Source: a bacterium
GTDB lineage: Bacteria; Gemmatimonadota; Gemmatimonadetes; Longimicrobiales; RSA9
DNA: 64,000 nucleotides
Direction: 5' to 3'
Assembly: GCA_003242735.1 (NCBI GenBank)
Contig: QGVH01000006.1
Coordinates: 94,550 to 158,549, forward strand
Of this stretch, positions 18,158 to 26,701 are shown one piece after another. The translations under genes and the position numbers were made by a program. Within the stretch, counting starts at the first letter, position 1; each line of letters starts with the position of its first letter. The notes below the pieces were generated by a model. That model saw only the letters and a list, made by a program, of their open reading frames with translations. It searched no databases and was not told the DNA's origin.

Positions 18158-20815
18158 ATGCGACGGACGACCCTCATCCTCGCCATCCTCGCCGCGACGG
18201 CCGTGTCCGGCTGTTCCCTGCGCGCGAGCCGATCCTCCCCCGCGCTCCGGGCGCAGCAGGCCGCCGGGCAGGCGGAGGGCGGCCAGGCCCGCGCCCAGGA
18301 CGGACTCAAGCCGTTCGCCGAGCTGACCCGCGGCGCCACCTATCGCGCCGGTTTCTTCGACACCTACCAGAAGGGAGACAACCTCTACCTCGTCGTGCCG
18401 AAGGACCGGCTCGGGCAGGACTTCCTGCTCACCTTCGAGATCAGCCAGGGCGTCGGCGCGGCCGGGCTGTTCGGCGGCACGATGCTCGGCATCTTCGAGG
18501 GCGCGATCGTGGCGCTGGAGCGCCACGGCGACCGGGTCTTCCTCGTGCGACGGCCGCACCGCTACGTGGCGCCCGAGGGCTCCGCGGTCGCGCGCGCGGT
18601 GGAGCTCTCGTACACGCCGTCGGTGCTGGAGTCGGCGAAGATCGAGTCCATCCGCGAGGACTCGGCGGTCGTGATCAACATCAGCGACTGGATCCTCTCC
18701 GACCTGTCCGCGGTCGGCGAGCTGGTCAACAACGCGGTCTCGCGGCCGGGCCAGCAGGGGCGCGCCAACTTCGATCGGCAGCGCAGCTACATCGAGTCGG
18801 TCAAGGCGTTCCCCGACAACCTGAACCTGCGGGCGCGGCTGACGTTCCGGCCGCCGTCGCCGGCGCAACTCCGCACCGTCCCGGATTCGCGCTACATCTC
18901 GCTCGGCATCCACTACTCGTTCGCGCGGCTGCCCGAGCGGCCGATGAAGCCGCGGCTCGCCGATGACCGCGTCGGCTACTTCATCACGGCGCACAAGGAC
19001 TTCTCGAAGGACGACGGCGACTCGTTCTTCGTCCGCTACATCAACCGCTGGCGGCTCGAGCCGAAGCCCGGCGTCGTCGCGTCCGATGGGCTCATCGAGC
19101 CGGCGAAGCCGATCGTCTACTACCTCGACCACAACATCCCGGAGGAGTACCGGCCTTACGTGAAGGCGGGCGTCGAGGCGTGGAACCGCGCGTTCGAGGC
19201 TGCGGGCTGGAAGAACGCGATCCGCGCGGAGATGCTGCCCGAGGGCGCGGACCCCGAGGACCTGCGCTACGCCACGATCCGCTGGAACACGTCCGACCAG
19301 CCCGGCTACAGCGCCATCGGCCCGTCCATCGTGGACCCGCGCACCGGCGAGATCCTGGACGCGGACATCCTGCTCGAGGCCAACATGGTGATGGGCTTCA
19401 AGCGGGACTGGCGGACCAAGGTCAGCCCCGCCCAGGCGATCCAGGAGATGCTGGCCGCATCGCCCGAGGAGCTCGCGTGGGCCGAGGCGGGCGGCGAGGT
19501 CGCCTCGCTGGGCGCGGCGCTGAGCGCGCAGGGCGCGCTCCTGCGGGTGCTGCTCGCGGCGAGCGGCGACATCGGGCCCAACGACCCCGTGCCCATGGAG
19601 TACGTCGGCCAGGCGATCAAGTGGGTCACCATGCACGAGGTCGGGCACACGCTCGGTCTGCGCCACAACTTCCGGTCTTCGTTCGATACGCCGCTGGAGA
19701 AGCTCACGGATCCCGAGTGGGCCGAGGAGCGCGGCGTGTTCAGCTCCGTCATGGAGTACCCGAGCGTCAACCTCGACGCCCGCGGCGGCAAGGGCTACTT
19801 CTACAACCCCGGCCTCGGATCGTACGACCTCTGGGCGATCACCTACGGCTACACGCCGGATGACGAGCGCGCCGCGGCGGTCGCCCGCGAAGCGGCGAAG
19901 CCCGGTCACGCCTACGGCACGGATGGCGATGCCCGCGGGCCCGGCGCGCTGGACCCGAGCGTGAACGTCTACGACCTGAGCAGCGACCCGCTCGAGTGGG
20001 GCAAGCGCCGCGCCGAGCTGATCGCCAGTCTCTGGCCGACGCTGCCCGAGCACGTCCTCACGGACAACTCGCGTTACGCAGACCTGACGGACGCGTACCG
20101 TACGCTGCTCACCGAGTACGCCCGCGCGCTGGCCGTCGCCGTCAAGTACATCGGCGGGCAGTACCAGTACCGGGACCACGTGGGCGACCCGGACGGCCGC
20201 ATGCCGTTCGTCAACGTCGAGAAGGCGCGACAGCAAGAGGCGCTGGCGTTCCTGCGCAAGTACGCGTTCGACGAACAGGCCTTCACCCTGCCGCGGGAGG
20301 TGCTGGCGCGCTTCGGCGCGAACCGCTGGGACCACTGGGGCGAGAACACCACCATCAACGGCCGGATCGATTACCCGTTCATCGACCAGGTGCTGGAGCT
20401 CCAGACCACGCTGCTCGATCAGCTCATCCAGCCGCTGCTCTTCGCGCGCATTCGTGATGCGGAGCTGAAGTACGGCGCCTCGCAGGTTCTCACGGTGCCG
20501 GAGCTGCTGGCGGGGCTCACGGAGTCGGTGTGGAGCGAGGTGTGGAGCGGCGGCGCGCGCAACATCCCGGTCCTACGCCGGGATCTCCAGCGCGCCTACC
20601 TGGATCGGATGACGACGCTGCTGGTCAACCCGCCCGCGCAGATGCCGGCGGACGCGCGCGCCGTCGCGCGCATGCGGCTCCAGGACCTGGACCGCCGCAT
20701 CGCCGCGCGGATCAACGCGCCGGCGCTGGACGACTACACCCGGGCGCACCTGCTCGAGGCGCGCGCCCGCATCGCCAAGGCGCTGGACGCAGGGCTGGAG
20801 GCGGAGCGGCGGTAG
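18158..20815 (+). CDS. Zinc-dependent metalloprotease lipoprotein (DUF5117/DUF5118 type)
   Basis: An 885-residue probable lipoprotein: a signal ending AATAVSGC gives a lipobox Cys at about residue 19. The N-terminal region (FAELTRGATYRAGFFDTYQKGDNLYLVVPKD) matches the DUF5118/DUF5117 modules. The catalytic zinc motif HEVGHTLGLRH lies at residues 493-503 (HExxHxxGxxH, metzincin-like), followed by SVMEYPSVN, a probable Met-turn region. The C-terminal ~350 residues are helical. Length is normal for the family, which is common in Gemmatimonadota and Bacteroidota; the substrate is unknown. It is predicted to be anchored in the envelope. It is monocistronic, with a promoter candidate at 18074. Confidence 0.92.
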   Translation: MRRTTLILAILAATAVSGCSLRASRSSPALRAQQAAGQAEGGQARAQDGLKPFAELTRGATYRAGFFDTYQKGDNLYLVVPKDRLGQDFLLTFEISQGVGAAGLFGGTMLGIFEGAIVALERHGDRVFLVRRPHRYVAPEGSAVARAVELSYTPSVLESAKIESIREDSAVVINISDWILSDLSAVGELVNNAVSRPGQQGRANFDRQRSYIESVKAFPDNLNLRARLTFRPPSPAQLRTVPDSRYISLGIHYSFARLPERPMKPRLADDRVGYFITAHKDFSKDDGDSFFVRYINRWRLEPKPGVVASDGLIEPAKPIVYYLDHNIPEEYRPYVKAGVEAWNRAFEAAGWKNAIRAEMLPEGADPEDLRYATIRWNTSDQPGYSAIGPSIVDPRTGEILDADILLEANMVMGFKRDWRTKVSPAQAIQEMLAASPEELAWAEAGGEVASLGAALSAQGALLRVLLAASGDIGPNDPVPMEYVGQAIKWVTMHEVGHTLGLRHNFRSSFDTPLEKLTDPEWAEERGVFSSVMEYPSVNLDARGGKGYFYNPGLGSYDLWAITYGYTPDDERAAAVAREAAKPGHAYGTDGDARGPGALDPSVNVYDLSSDPLEWGKRRAELIASLWPTLPEHVLTDNSRYADLTDAYRTLLTEYARALAVAVKYIGGQYQYRDHVGDPDGRMPFVNVEKARQQEALAFLRKYAFDEQAFTLPREVLARFGANRWDHWGENTTINGRIDYPFIDQVLELQTTLLDQLIQPLLFARIRDAELKYGASQVLTVPELLAGLTESVWSEVWSGGARNIPVLRRDLQRAYLDRMTTLLVNPPAQMPADARAVARMRLQDLDRRIAARINAPALDDYTRAHLLEARARIAKALDAGLEAERR

Positions 20816-21215
20816 CCGAGGACCGCGGTCCGCCCTTGTTCGTTCGAAACAGCGGTTCTGCGTCGGGGGCTCCCCCACGCCCGCACGAAGGGGCGCGCGT
20901 GGTCGCGTTCGCTGCCGCCGCCGGATCGGCTTACGGATCGGCGGCTCGCGGCTCACCGCGCCCGCCAGACCGCGGAGCCGCCGGGGATCGCGGCCGGCGG
21001 CGCCCTCGGGACGCGCCTCTGGCGGGCTTCGTGCCTCCCCTCTATCATCCCCGGCCGGCGGCGGTCCACGCCCAACCTCTTCGGCCCCACCCCGGCTGGG
21101 GCCCTCGTGAGGCAAAGGGGGGCATACTCCCGGACCGGCATCGACGGAACCCTGCTCGTCGCGGAGCGCCTCGCCGGGGGAGGCGAGTCGTGGCGTGTGC
21201 AGAGGAGAACCGGAG
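20816..21215. other. Intergenic stretch, nothing recognised
   Basis: 400 nt between the metalloprotease and the DUF4287 gene. It includes imperfect GC-rich inverted repeats around 20980-21010 but no convincing promoter, RNA or small gene. An AGAGGAGAACCGGAG ribosome site for the next gene lies at its end. Confidence 0.4.
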
Positions 21216-21986
21216 ATGCCGAAGGACAAGGACCTCAAGCGCCTGGTCCGGGCGCGCATGGCGAAGACGGGCGAGTCGTACACCACCGCCCGCGCCCGCA
21301 TCATCGCGAGGAAGCACGAGCAGATCCCAGAGTCTGCAGCCGCCCAGCCCGTTGCAGCAGCGGTGAACGCCGGGGAGACACTCGCCGTGCCGGCCGCTGC
21401 GCCCGCGACCGCTGCACCGCTCTCGCTTCCCGACGATTACGAGAAGATCGCCGGCAAGAGCGATGCGGCGGTGAAGAAAGCATCGGGTCGGACGTGGCCC
21501 GAGTGGGTCGCGCTGCTCGACGGCCACGGCGCGGCGGGCATGGAGCACCGCGCGATCGCGAAGCTCGTGCACGAGGAGTACGGCGTGGGCGAGTGGTGGG
21601 CGCAGATGATCACCGTCGGCTACGAGCGTCTGCGCGGGCTGCGCGATGTCGGCCAGCGGCGCGGCGGCGCCTACGAGACGAGCAAGAGCGTGACGGTCGC
21701 CGCGCCGGTCGAGGCGCTGTGGCGCGTCGTCTACGACCGGGCGCAGCGCGAGCGCTGGTTGCCGAGCGTGGATCTCGAGGTCCGCACGGCCACGGAGCCC
21801 AAGTCGCTGCGCGCCCGGCTCGCCAACGGGATCAAGCTGGAAGCGTACTTCACCGCGAAGGGGCCGGCGAAGAGCACGCTCGCGGTCCAGCTCAAGGGCC
21901 TCCCGGACAGGGAGGCGGCGCGGGCCGCAAAGGAGTTCTGGGGCGAGCGGCTGGCCACGCTGAAGGCGCTGGTCGAGCGGGAGTGA
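21216..21986 (+). CDS. DUF4287 domain protein with SRPBCC-like C-terminus
   Basis: A 256-residue cytoplasmic protein in three parts. A basic N-terminus (KDKDLKRLVRARMAKTGESYTTARARIIARK, residues 3-35) looks like a small helical nucleic-acid-binding motif. An Ala/Pro linker follows. A DUF4287 domain (GRTWPEWVALLDGHGA, AKLVHEEYGVGEWWAQMITVGYERLRGLR) comes next, and then a C-terminal ~90-residue SRPBCC/START-like fold (SVTVAAPVEALWRVVYD, RERWLPSVDLEV). ATG 21216 has a GAGGAG/GGAG ribosome site. Function unknown. A perfect hairpin follows at 22017. Confidence 0.82.
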   Translation: MPKDKDLKRLVRARMAKTGESYTTARARIIARKHEQIPESAAAQPVAAAVNAGETLAVPAAAPATAAPLSLPDDYEKIAGKSDAAVKKASGRTWPEWVALLDGHGAAGMEHRAIAKLVHEEYGVGEWWAQMITVGYERLRGLRDVGQRRGGAYETSKSVTVAAPVEALWRVVYDRAQRERWLPSVDLEVRTATEPKSLRARLANGIKLEAYFTAKGPAKSTLAVQLKGLPDREAARAAKEFWGERLATLKALVERE

Positions 21987-22016
21987 GGGCGAGCACGCTC
22001 GGAGGACGTGGATGAA

Positions 22017-22054
22017 GAACGGGGTGGCCCGCTGCGGCGGGGGCCACCCCGTTC
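22017..22054. terminator. Perfect 14-bp hairpin between convergent genes
   Basis: GAACGGGGTGGCCC (22017-22030) pairs without mismatch with GGGCCACCCCGTTC (22041-22054) around a 10-nt loop. It lies between the end of the DUF4287 gene and the end of the lasso cluster's last gene (stop 22118). The symmetric position suggests a bidirectional terminator insulating the cluster. Confidence 0.6.
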
Positions 22055-22117
22055 GCCGTCGGCGGCGGCGACGCCGATGCATCCCACGGCAGCGCGCCTT
22101 TCGCATCGCCCGCAGGG

Positions 22118-23332
22118 TCACCCGTGCGCCGGGGCGAGCAACGCGCGCAGATACCCGGTCCACCGGGCGGCCCGCGCAGAGCTGTCGGCGGGCTGGTCAC
22201 CCCCGGATTGCGGCTCGCGGTTGCGCTGGACCGCCTCCCACGCCTCTTCGCTCTCCCACGGCCGGTGAGCGCCGTGCCCCGACCACCTCGGCGCCATGCC
22301 CGCGGTCCAGAGGAGGCGGCGCAAGCGCACGGACGGACACGGCCCGGGATTGCGCGGGTACAGCGAGGCGATGTAATGCCGCTCGAGGAGGTCCAGCACC
22401 AAACGCGGCCGCGGGGGACGGAGCCGCTCGAGGACAGGCGGGGGCACGGTCACGTGAGCGAGTGACCGCGCGAGACGGAACGTCCAGTAGCACGCGGTCG
22501 TTGCACGCGCGGCCCGAGCGGCGTCCACGACTGCATCCCAGTCCACCGGGGTGCGTCCGAGGATCTGGTGCAGGTCACGGAACGTGCGCCACGACGCATG
22601 CGCGAGGCCGTGCGACCACGCGAAGTGCACGGCCAGGTGCAGCACCTGATGTTCAGTGGCAGGGACGAGCGCACGCCGGCCGTGGATCTCTATGGCACGC
22701 GCGCTACGCCAGATCGTCTCCGCAGGAAGATGGATGGCGTCCGTCTGACTGAGCGCCGCGTGCAGCTCCAGCGCGATGCCCGTCCCCAGCGGGTCGAGTA
22801 GAGGCGGCAGGTGGTGGTGCGCCTCGTAGATCTCGGATGGGTACGCTTCGGCGTCGTGTACCCAGCCGGCGGCGCGCAGCGCCTCCCACGCGGCGGCGAC
22901 GTGCTCCTGCCTGACCAGCAGATCCACGTCGTACATCGGCCGCGCTGCGAAGGAGCCGTACGCCGTCGCCGCGACACCCGCCCCCTTCAGCAAGACGACG
23001 TCGATGCCTCGTTCCGCGAGCGCGTCCAGCGCGCCGATGAGGAGCTGCTGGAGCCGGAGCATGCGGAACTGCGTGGCGCGCACGAGCGCGGCGAGGCGAG
23101 TGCGCGAGGTCGGCGGGATGCTGTCTTCGGGCGCGCGGTCCGTGAGCCCTGCGAGGGCACCAACGGCTTTCTCTTGCCACGCGAGTGTGAGCAACGCGTC
23201 CCAATCCAGCGACGGATCCTGCAGCGCCGCTGCGGCTCCCGCCGGATCGAGATCGGGCTGGATTGCGGCGAAGAGGACGCGCGCCTCGGGGCAGAGGAGC
23301 CGGCGGCTCACGCTGTTCAGCGCGTCAGCCAC
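22118..23332 (-). CDS. Lasso-cluster nucleotidyltransferase family protein
   Basis: About 404 residues of the nucleotidyltransferase family often found in lasso-peptide clusters. The core motif is VVLLKGAGVAATAYGSFAARP then MYDVDLLV, with the DxD of a polymerase-beta-like fold. Conserved helices follow (TEHQVLHLAVHFAWSHGL, FRDLHQIL). In the one pathway I recall (pseudomycoidin) a related protein modifies the kinase-phosphorylated tail, so a tailoring role is plausible but unproven here. The start is uncertain. GTG 23332 is chosen because the in-frame ATG at 23416 would place the 3' hairpin of precursor A1 inside the gene. It is the last gene of the C-A1-N unit. Confidence 0.8.
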   Translation of the reverse strand: MADALNSVSRRLLCPEARVLFAAIQPDLDPAGAAAALQDPSLDWDALLTLAWQEKAVGALAGLTDRAPEDSIPPTSRTRLAALVRATQFRMLRLQQLLIGALDALAERGIDVVLLKGAGVAATAYGSFAARPMYDVDLLVRQEHVAAAWEALRAAGWVHDAEAYPSEIYEAHHHLPPLLDPLGTGIALELHAALSQTDAIHLPAETIWRSARAIEIHGRRALVPATEHQVLHLAVHFAWSHGLAHASWRTFRDLHQILGRTPVDWDAVVDAARAARATTACYWTFRLARSLAHVTVPPPVLERLRPPRPRLVLDLLERHYIASLYPRNPGPCPSVRLRRLLWTAGMAPRWSGHGAHRPWESEEAWEAVQRNREPQSGGDQPADSSARAARWTGYLRALLAPAHG

Positions 23333-23386
23333 GGGACGACGGCAGGACCGACAGGGACGGGAGAGGCAGCATGGCAGCAATCGGTC

Positions 23387-23410
23387 CCCGGGGGGCCGCG
23401 GCCCCCCGGG
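23387..23410 (-). terminator. GC hairpin after lasso precursor A1
   Basis: CCCGGGGGGC (23387-23396) pairs with GCCCCCCGGG (23401-23410), loop CGCG, 11 nt past the A1 stop on the coding strand. The same hairpin follows precursor A2 (29831-29852). There is no U-run, so it may be a partial terminator or an mRNA-stabilising hairpin that raises precursor over downstream enzyme. Confidence 0.6.
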
Positions 23411-23421
23411 ACGCATCAGCG

Positions 23422-23562
23422 TTACGAGCGATCCTTGTCCTTGCAGAAGAGCTCGTCGCCGTCGCCGATGCCGAAGATGCCGCCGTCGCAGTCCGGGTTC
23501 GTCCCGAGCCGTGTCAGTTCACGCACCGACCCGAACCGCTCGAGCTTGGGCTTGATGTACAT
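23422..23562 (-). CDS. Lasso peptide precursor A1
   Basis: A 46-residue precursor. The leader carries the exact YxxPxLxxxG recognition motif (Y2, P5, L7, G11) and the near-universal Thr at position -2 (ELTR). Cleavage after Arg18 gives a 28-residue core beginning LGTNPDCDGGIFG. Leu1 would be joined to Asp8 (8-residue ring); if cleavage is one residue later, Gly1-Asp7. Cys7 lies in the ring and Cys22 in the tail, and the core ends DRS. AAAGGAGGGAG precedes ATG 23562. It sits between the cyclase (stop 23634) and the nucleotidyltransferase. It is paralogous to A2 at 29863-30012 and too short for routine gene callers. Confidence 0.93.
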   Translation of the reverse strand: MYIKPKLERFGSVRELTRLGTNPDCDGGIFGIGDGDELFCKDKDRS

Positions 23563-23587
23563 ACTCCCTCCTTTGGGATGATGGGTT

Positions 23588-23628
23588 GCGGGCGACTGGC
23601 CCGCGCAGCCTGTCGCACCCGCGACAGG
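23588..23628 (-). promoter_or_regulatory. Two-hairpin 5' leader of precursor A1 (duplicated element)
   Basis: Two perfect stems lie just upstream of the A1 ribosome site: 23588-23593/23599-23604 (6 bp, 5-nt loop) and 23609-23616/23621-23628 (8 bp, 4-nt loop). The same pair precedes precursor A2 at 30040-30080. Only one base differs in the stems, and that change keeps pairing as G-U in the RNA. Sequence similarity extends a further ~25 bp into the 3' end of the cyclase gene. It may control translation or stability of the precursor mRNA. Confidence 0.65.
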
Positions 23629-23633
23629 ATCGG

Positions 23634-25601
23634 TCAGATCGCAACGGTTGCCGCCGCAACGACCGTAGCGTTCGTCGGTTTCTCCAGACTTCCGGACGCG
23701 TTGCCTCGCCGGGCACGCAGCCAGAGCTCCGTCTGGAGCGTGTAGTAGAGGCCGACCCGGGTGGCGGCGTCTCGGCGGCGCGGGTACTCCGCGCACGCGC
23801 GGCGCAGCTCTTCGGCTCGAACGATGCCCAGCTCCTCCAGCACGAGCGGCTCGCGCATCGTCCGTTCGAGCAGACCGGGGAACACCTCCACCATCCAGCG
23901 GTGCGAGTAACCACCGGTGATCCCGGTCCGGTACGGCCGCGGGGCGAGAACCTCCTCCGGCAGCAGACCGTGCATGGCCCGCCGGAGCAGACGCTTGGTC
24001 TCCTTGCCGGACGATCGCTCCCACCAGGGGCGCGACACGGCGAATTCGATAACACGCCGGTCTGACAACGGCGAGCGGACCTCGACGCCCTCGCGCAGCG
24101 CGAACCCCGTGATCAGGGCGAACGCGCGGGAGACGAAGAGCGAGGTGAAATGCCAGTCGATCTCCCGGCCCGCGTGCGTGGCGGGGATCTCCCGCGTGAG
24201 GAACTCGCGGTCGCGCGCCTCCAGCTCGTGGCGCGCGACGAACTCCGGGTTCAGCCAGGACGGGATCGGGCGCTCGAGATAATGCTTCAGCCGCCGTCCG
24301 CCCCGGAGCCACGCGGCGAGGCGGAGCGCTGGCTCCGGCAGGTTGGGCTGGATCACCCACTTGAAAAACGGCCGGAACCCGCCGCGCGGCCGGGCCCGCC
24401 ACTCGCGCGCCACCGTCCACCAGCGCCCTGCCCGGAACAGGTCGGCCAGGAAGACGTCCGAGTTCTGGAAGAGCTGGTCGCCGCCGTTGCCGTCCATGGC
24501 GACGCGTGCGCCCAGGGCCCGGGCCCCGGCTGCGAGCGCGCCGTTCCACCGCTCGTAGAGGTGCGCGTACGGCTCGTCCCGGGCCGCCGCCCGCTCCTCC
24601 TCGCGCTCCAAGAACGGGATGTCCGCGATGTCGATCCAGTGGACGGCCCCCCCCCACCGGTCCGCGATCGCCTGGATCCACTCGTCCTCGCGCCCCGGGT
24701 CGCCTTCGGGGTAGCTGATCGAGACCGGCCGCACGGCCGCGTCCAGGCCGTCCCGGCGGATCACGTGGCACGCCGCGCCGAACACCGCGGTCGAATCCCA
24801 CCCGCCGCTCATCCACACGGCGTTCACCGCGCCCGGCTGCAGCCGCTCCCGCACCGCCGTCGCCAGCAGCTCACGCAGGTGCACGGCCGCATCCTCGTGC
24901 GAGAGCCGGCTGGGCTCAGCGTTCACCGGCACCTCCCAGTACCGGACCGGGCCGTGGAGACGGCCGTCCGACCAGCTCATGCGGTGCGCGTTGGGGAGCA
25001 CGCGCACCGCCGTGTAGCAGGTCTCCGGGCCCGCGGAGAAGTGCAGGCCGGCGATCGTCGCCCCGAGGATCGGCAGGTTCAGGTCGTCCGGGCAGCGCGG
25101 GTGCGCGACGACCCCGCCGATCGTGGACGCCACGACCAGCTCGCCGCCGAGCTCCGCGTAGTGGAGCGGACGTTTCCCGCCGAGATCCCGCGCGCACAGG
25201 ACCCGCCGCCTCGCCCGGTCCCAGAGGATGAAGGCGAAGTCACCCTCGATGTGCGACACGCAGTCGTCGCCCCAGGCGCGATAAGCGGCGAGGATCAGGT
25301 GCGCCGGCGAGTCGCCGGCCGGGCTCACGCCACGCTCGCGCAACGCCCGCCGCAGGTCTTCGCGGTAATAGACGGACGCGTCCGCCGCGACCACCACAGC
25401 GCCGTCCTCGACGACCAGCACCGGGCCGCTGAACGTCGGGTCGAGCTCCCATTCGTGGCGCGCGACCGCGAGCACGGCATCGCCGCCCCGCCAGATCTGC
25501 AGACGATCCCCGCCCCGGGCCGACATGCGGCCCAGCATCGCGCGGATCTGCGCATCCGTCACAGACGGCGCGTCACCGAACACCCCGACAATTGCGCTCA
25601 C
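23634..25601 (-). CDS. Lasso peptide cyclase (asparagine-synthetase-like, C protein)
   Basis: A 655-residue homologue of class B asparagine synthetase. In lasso pathways this protein adenylates the ring Asp/Glu and forms the macrolactam with the core N-terminus. The ATP-pyrophosphatase motif SGGWDST is at 265-271, and MDGNGGDQLF at 369-378 is a second nucleotide-site motif. The N-terminal glutaminase-like domain (SAIVGVFGD, IEGDFAFILWD, ARDLGGKRPLHY) has Ser in place of the catalytic Cys2, so it should not release ammonia, consistent with a cyclase. The start is GTG 25601. A sigma-54-type element lies ~125 nt upstream. Precursor A1 follows within 72 nt. Confidence 0.93.
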   Translation of the reverse strand: MSAIVGVFGDAPSVTDAQIRAMLGRMSARGGDRLQIWRGGDAVLAVARHEWELDPTFSGPVLVVEDGAVVVAADASVYYREDLRRALRERGVSPAGDSPAHLILAAYRAWGDDCVSHIEGDFAFILWDRARRRVLCARDLGGKRPLHYAELGGELVVASTIGGVVAHPRCPDDLNLPILGATIAGLHFSAGPETCYTAVRVLPNAHRMSWSDGRLHGPVRYWEVPVNAEPSRLSHEDAAVHLRELLATAVRERLQPGAVNAVWMSGGWDSTAVFGAACHVIRRDGLDAAVRPVSISYPEGDPGREDEWIQAIADRWGGAVHWIDIADIPFLEREEERAAARDEPYAHLYERWNGALAAGARALGARVAMDGNGGDQLFQNSDVFLADLFRAGRWWTVAREWRARPRGGFRPFFKWVIQPNLPEPALRLAAWLRGGRRLKHYLERPIPSWLNPEFVARHELEARDREFLTREIPATHAGREIDWHFTSLFVSRAFALITGFALREGVEVRSPLSDRRVIEFAVSRPWWERSSGKETKRLLRRAMHGLLPEEVLAPRPYRTGITGGYSHRWMVEVFPGLLERTMREPLVLEELGIVRAEELRRACAEYPRRRDAATRVGLYYTLQTELWLRARRGNASGSLEKPTNATVVAAATVAI

Positions 25602-25724
25602 AGCACGATACCCGAATTGCGCGGTCCCAACGCGCTACCACGAAGTGGAGTTGGCCGACGCTCGCGGCGACGGATCACATTCGATACCCCGGGCCGATGT
25701 GGCCGCGCGCGCCAGCGGCCGGTT

Positions 25725-25740
25725 TGCAAGGGGAGTGCCA
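25725..25740 (-). promoter_or_regulatory. Sigma-54 (-24/-12) promoter of cyclase unit
   Basis: On the minus strand the sequence reads TGGCAC-TCCCC-TTGCA, an exact match to the RpoN core consensus (TGGCAC-N5-TTGCA) with the invariant GG and GC ten nt apart. The expected start site is near 25713, giving a ~112-nt 5' UTR before GTG 25601. It is supported by a second, weaker copy at 30516-30530 with identical spacing to the shared upstream element. Confidence 0.7.
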
Positions 25741-25814
25741 TTCGGGGTGGCCACTCATCTCGTAATATGACAACATGTTACGGTTTTTTGGCGCGACGTG
25801 TCGGCGGTTCGGCC

Positions 25815-25863
25815 TGTTGCAGGCGATCATCATCTTGGCGCCCAGAAAAGTCACCATTTTGTC
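25815..25863 (-). promoter_or_regulatory. Shared upstream activator-like element, copy 1
   Basis: 49 bp matching 30605-30654 in three blocks (minus strand): GACAAAA[T/C]GGTGAC, GGCGCCA and CGCCTGCAACA, with divergent sequence between them. Its proximal edge is exactly 74 nt from the T of the -24 TGG, the same as in copy 2. Position and conservation fit an enhancer-binding-protein site for the sigma-54 promoter. Confidence 0.62.
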
Positions 25864-25900
25864 GCAGTGAGATCGCCGCACGGCAAGCGGGTCCGTCCCA

Positions 25901-26701
25901 TCAATAATGTGAGAGAGACCCGACGCGCCGCGCGTACGCGAGCGCGACCCGCAACGCGATCATCCCGACGGACAGCAAGCCGACCACGAAAAGGGCGAGG
26001 ATCGCGAGGTCCGGCAGCACCGCCCGGAGCGGCTCACCTTCCAGCAGGGTCCGGCGCAGCGCCCGAAGGCCGTAGGTCAGGGGAATCATCCCGGAGACAG
26101 ACTCGAGCCAGGACGGAATGACGTGCGTCGGGTAGTAGACGCCTCCGAGGAGCGCGGAGAGGGTCGTGACGGCCTGCGGCAGTGGGCCCGTCGTGCGGAA
26201 AGCGATGACCAGCGCCGCCGCCATCATCCCGAACGGAACGTAGGCGAGGACAATGAGCAGCACGATGAGGAGGGCGAGCCCGACCCGCGACCAGAGGATC
26301 GTCGCGCCCAAGAGCCATGCGCCGACGAGCATGGTGGCGGCGCGCAAACCCGCCCATAGCAGGCTGAAGCCGATCAGCCCGGCCAGGACCTCGGACAGGC
26401 GGGTTCGGGTGCCGAGCAGGGCCTCGAGCACGCCGGTATTGATGCCGGAGCCGATCTCGCCCGCGAGCGCGTTGACGCTCACGGGGAGGAGCAGGAACGT
26501 CATCGTGCCGACGGCGAGGAATGCGAAGTATTGATCGCCCTCCGCAGCGATCTTGTCGGCCATGATTGGCTGGAGCGCGTTGGCGACGAAGAACAGCGGC
26601 ACGACGGTCGCGAGCAACGAGAGGGTGGAGAAGACCATGCGGACGCGATAGCTCCGTGCCGCGAGCCAGCGCGCGCGGATCAATGCGACGGCGCCTCGCA
26701 T
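25901..26701 (-). CDS. ABC-2 type permease of the lasso exporter
   Basis: A 266-residue ABC-2 permease with six hydrophobic segments: MVFSTLSLLATVVPLFFVANAL, FAFLAVGTMTFLLLPVSVNALAGE, GFSLLWAGLRAATMLVGAWLLGA, LALLIVLLIVLAYVPFGMMAAALVI, a TLSALLGGVYYPTHVIPSWL loop and LAILALFVVGLLSVGMIAL. EIGSGINTGVLEALLGT is the typical cytoplasmic coupling region. Its ATG overlaps the ATPase stop (TGATG), so the two are coupled. It is expected to export the mature peptides with the ATPase. Most characterised lasso exporters are single fused McjD-type proteins, so a split ABC-2 pump is less usual. Confidence 0.88.
   Translation of the reverse strand: MRGAVALIRARWLAARSYRVRMVFSTLSLLATVVPLFFVANALQPIMADKIAAEGDQYFAFLAVGTMTFLLLPVSVNALAGEIGSGINTGVLEALLGTRTRLSEVLAGLIGFSLLWAGLRAATMLVGAWLLGATILWSRVGLALLIVLLIVLAYVPFGMMAAALVIAFRTTGPLPQAVTTLSALLGGVYYPTHVIPSWLESVSGMIPLTYGLRALRRTLLEGEPLRAVLPDLAILALFVVGLLSVGMIALRVALAYARRVGSLSHY

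Larger units (their letters stand above)
25602..25900 (-). other. AT-richer regulatory gap between the two lasso transcription units
   Basis: 299 nt between the permease stop and the cyclase start. It has the lowest GC of the cluster (around 25760-25860). It holds the sigma-54-type element at 25725-25740 and the shared upstream element at 25815-25863. An open frame at 25675-25881 is not conserved in frame with the second copy and is not called as a gene. Confidence 0.6.

Noticed and set aside
11662..20335. Very long open frames antisense to the ABC operon and the metalloprotease (e.g. 11662-13716 and 18104-20335, minus strand)
   Set aside because: They mirror real genes with clear motifs on the plus strand. 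Their translations are Arg/Ala/Gln-rich with no domain, typical of third-position GC bias.
22017..22054. Perfect inverted repeat considered as an attC or IS end
   Set aside because: No matching second copy, no integrase or transposase, and it lies symmetrically between convergent gene ends, which suits a terminator.
23330..23416. ATG 23416 as start of the lasso nucleotidyltransferase
   Set aside because: It would place the GC hairpin of the precursor cassette within the coding region and add a non-homologous Pro/Arg/Cys-rich segment.
25675..25881. Possible leader peptide in the shared element upstream of the lasso cyclase
   Set aside because: Comparison with the second copy (30605-30654) shows a 1-nt indel and no conserved reading frame, so conservation is at DNA level.
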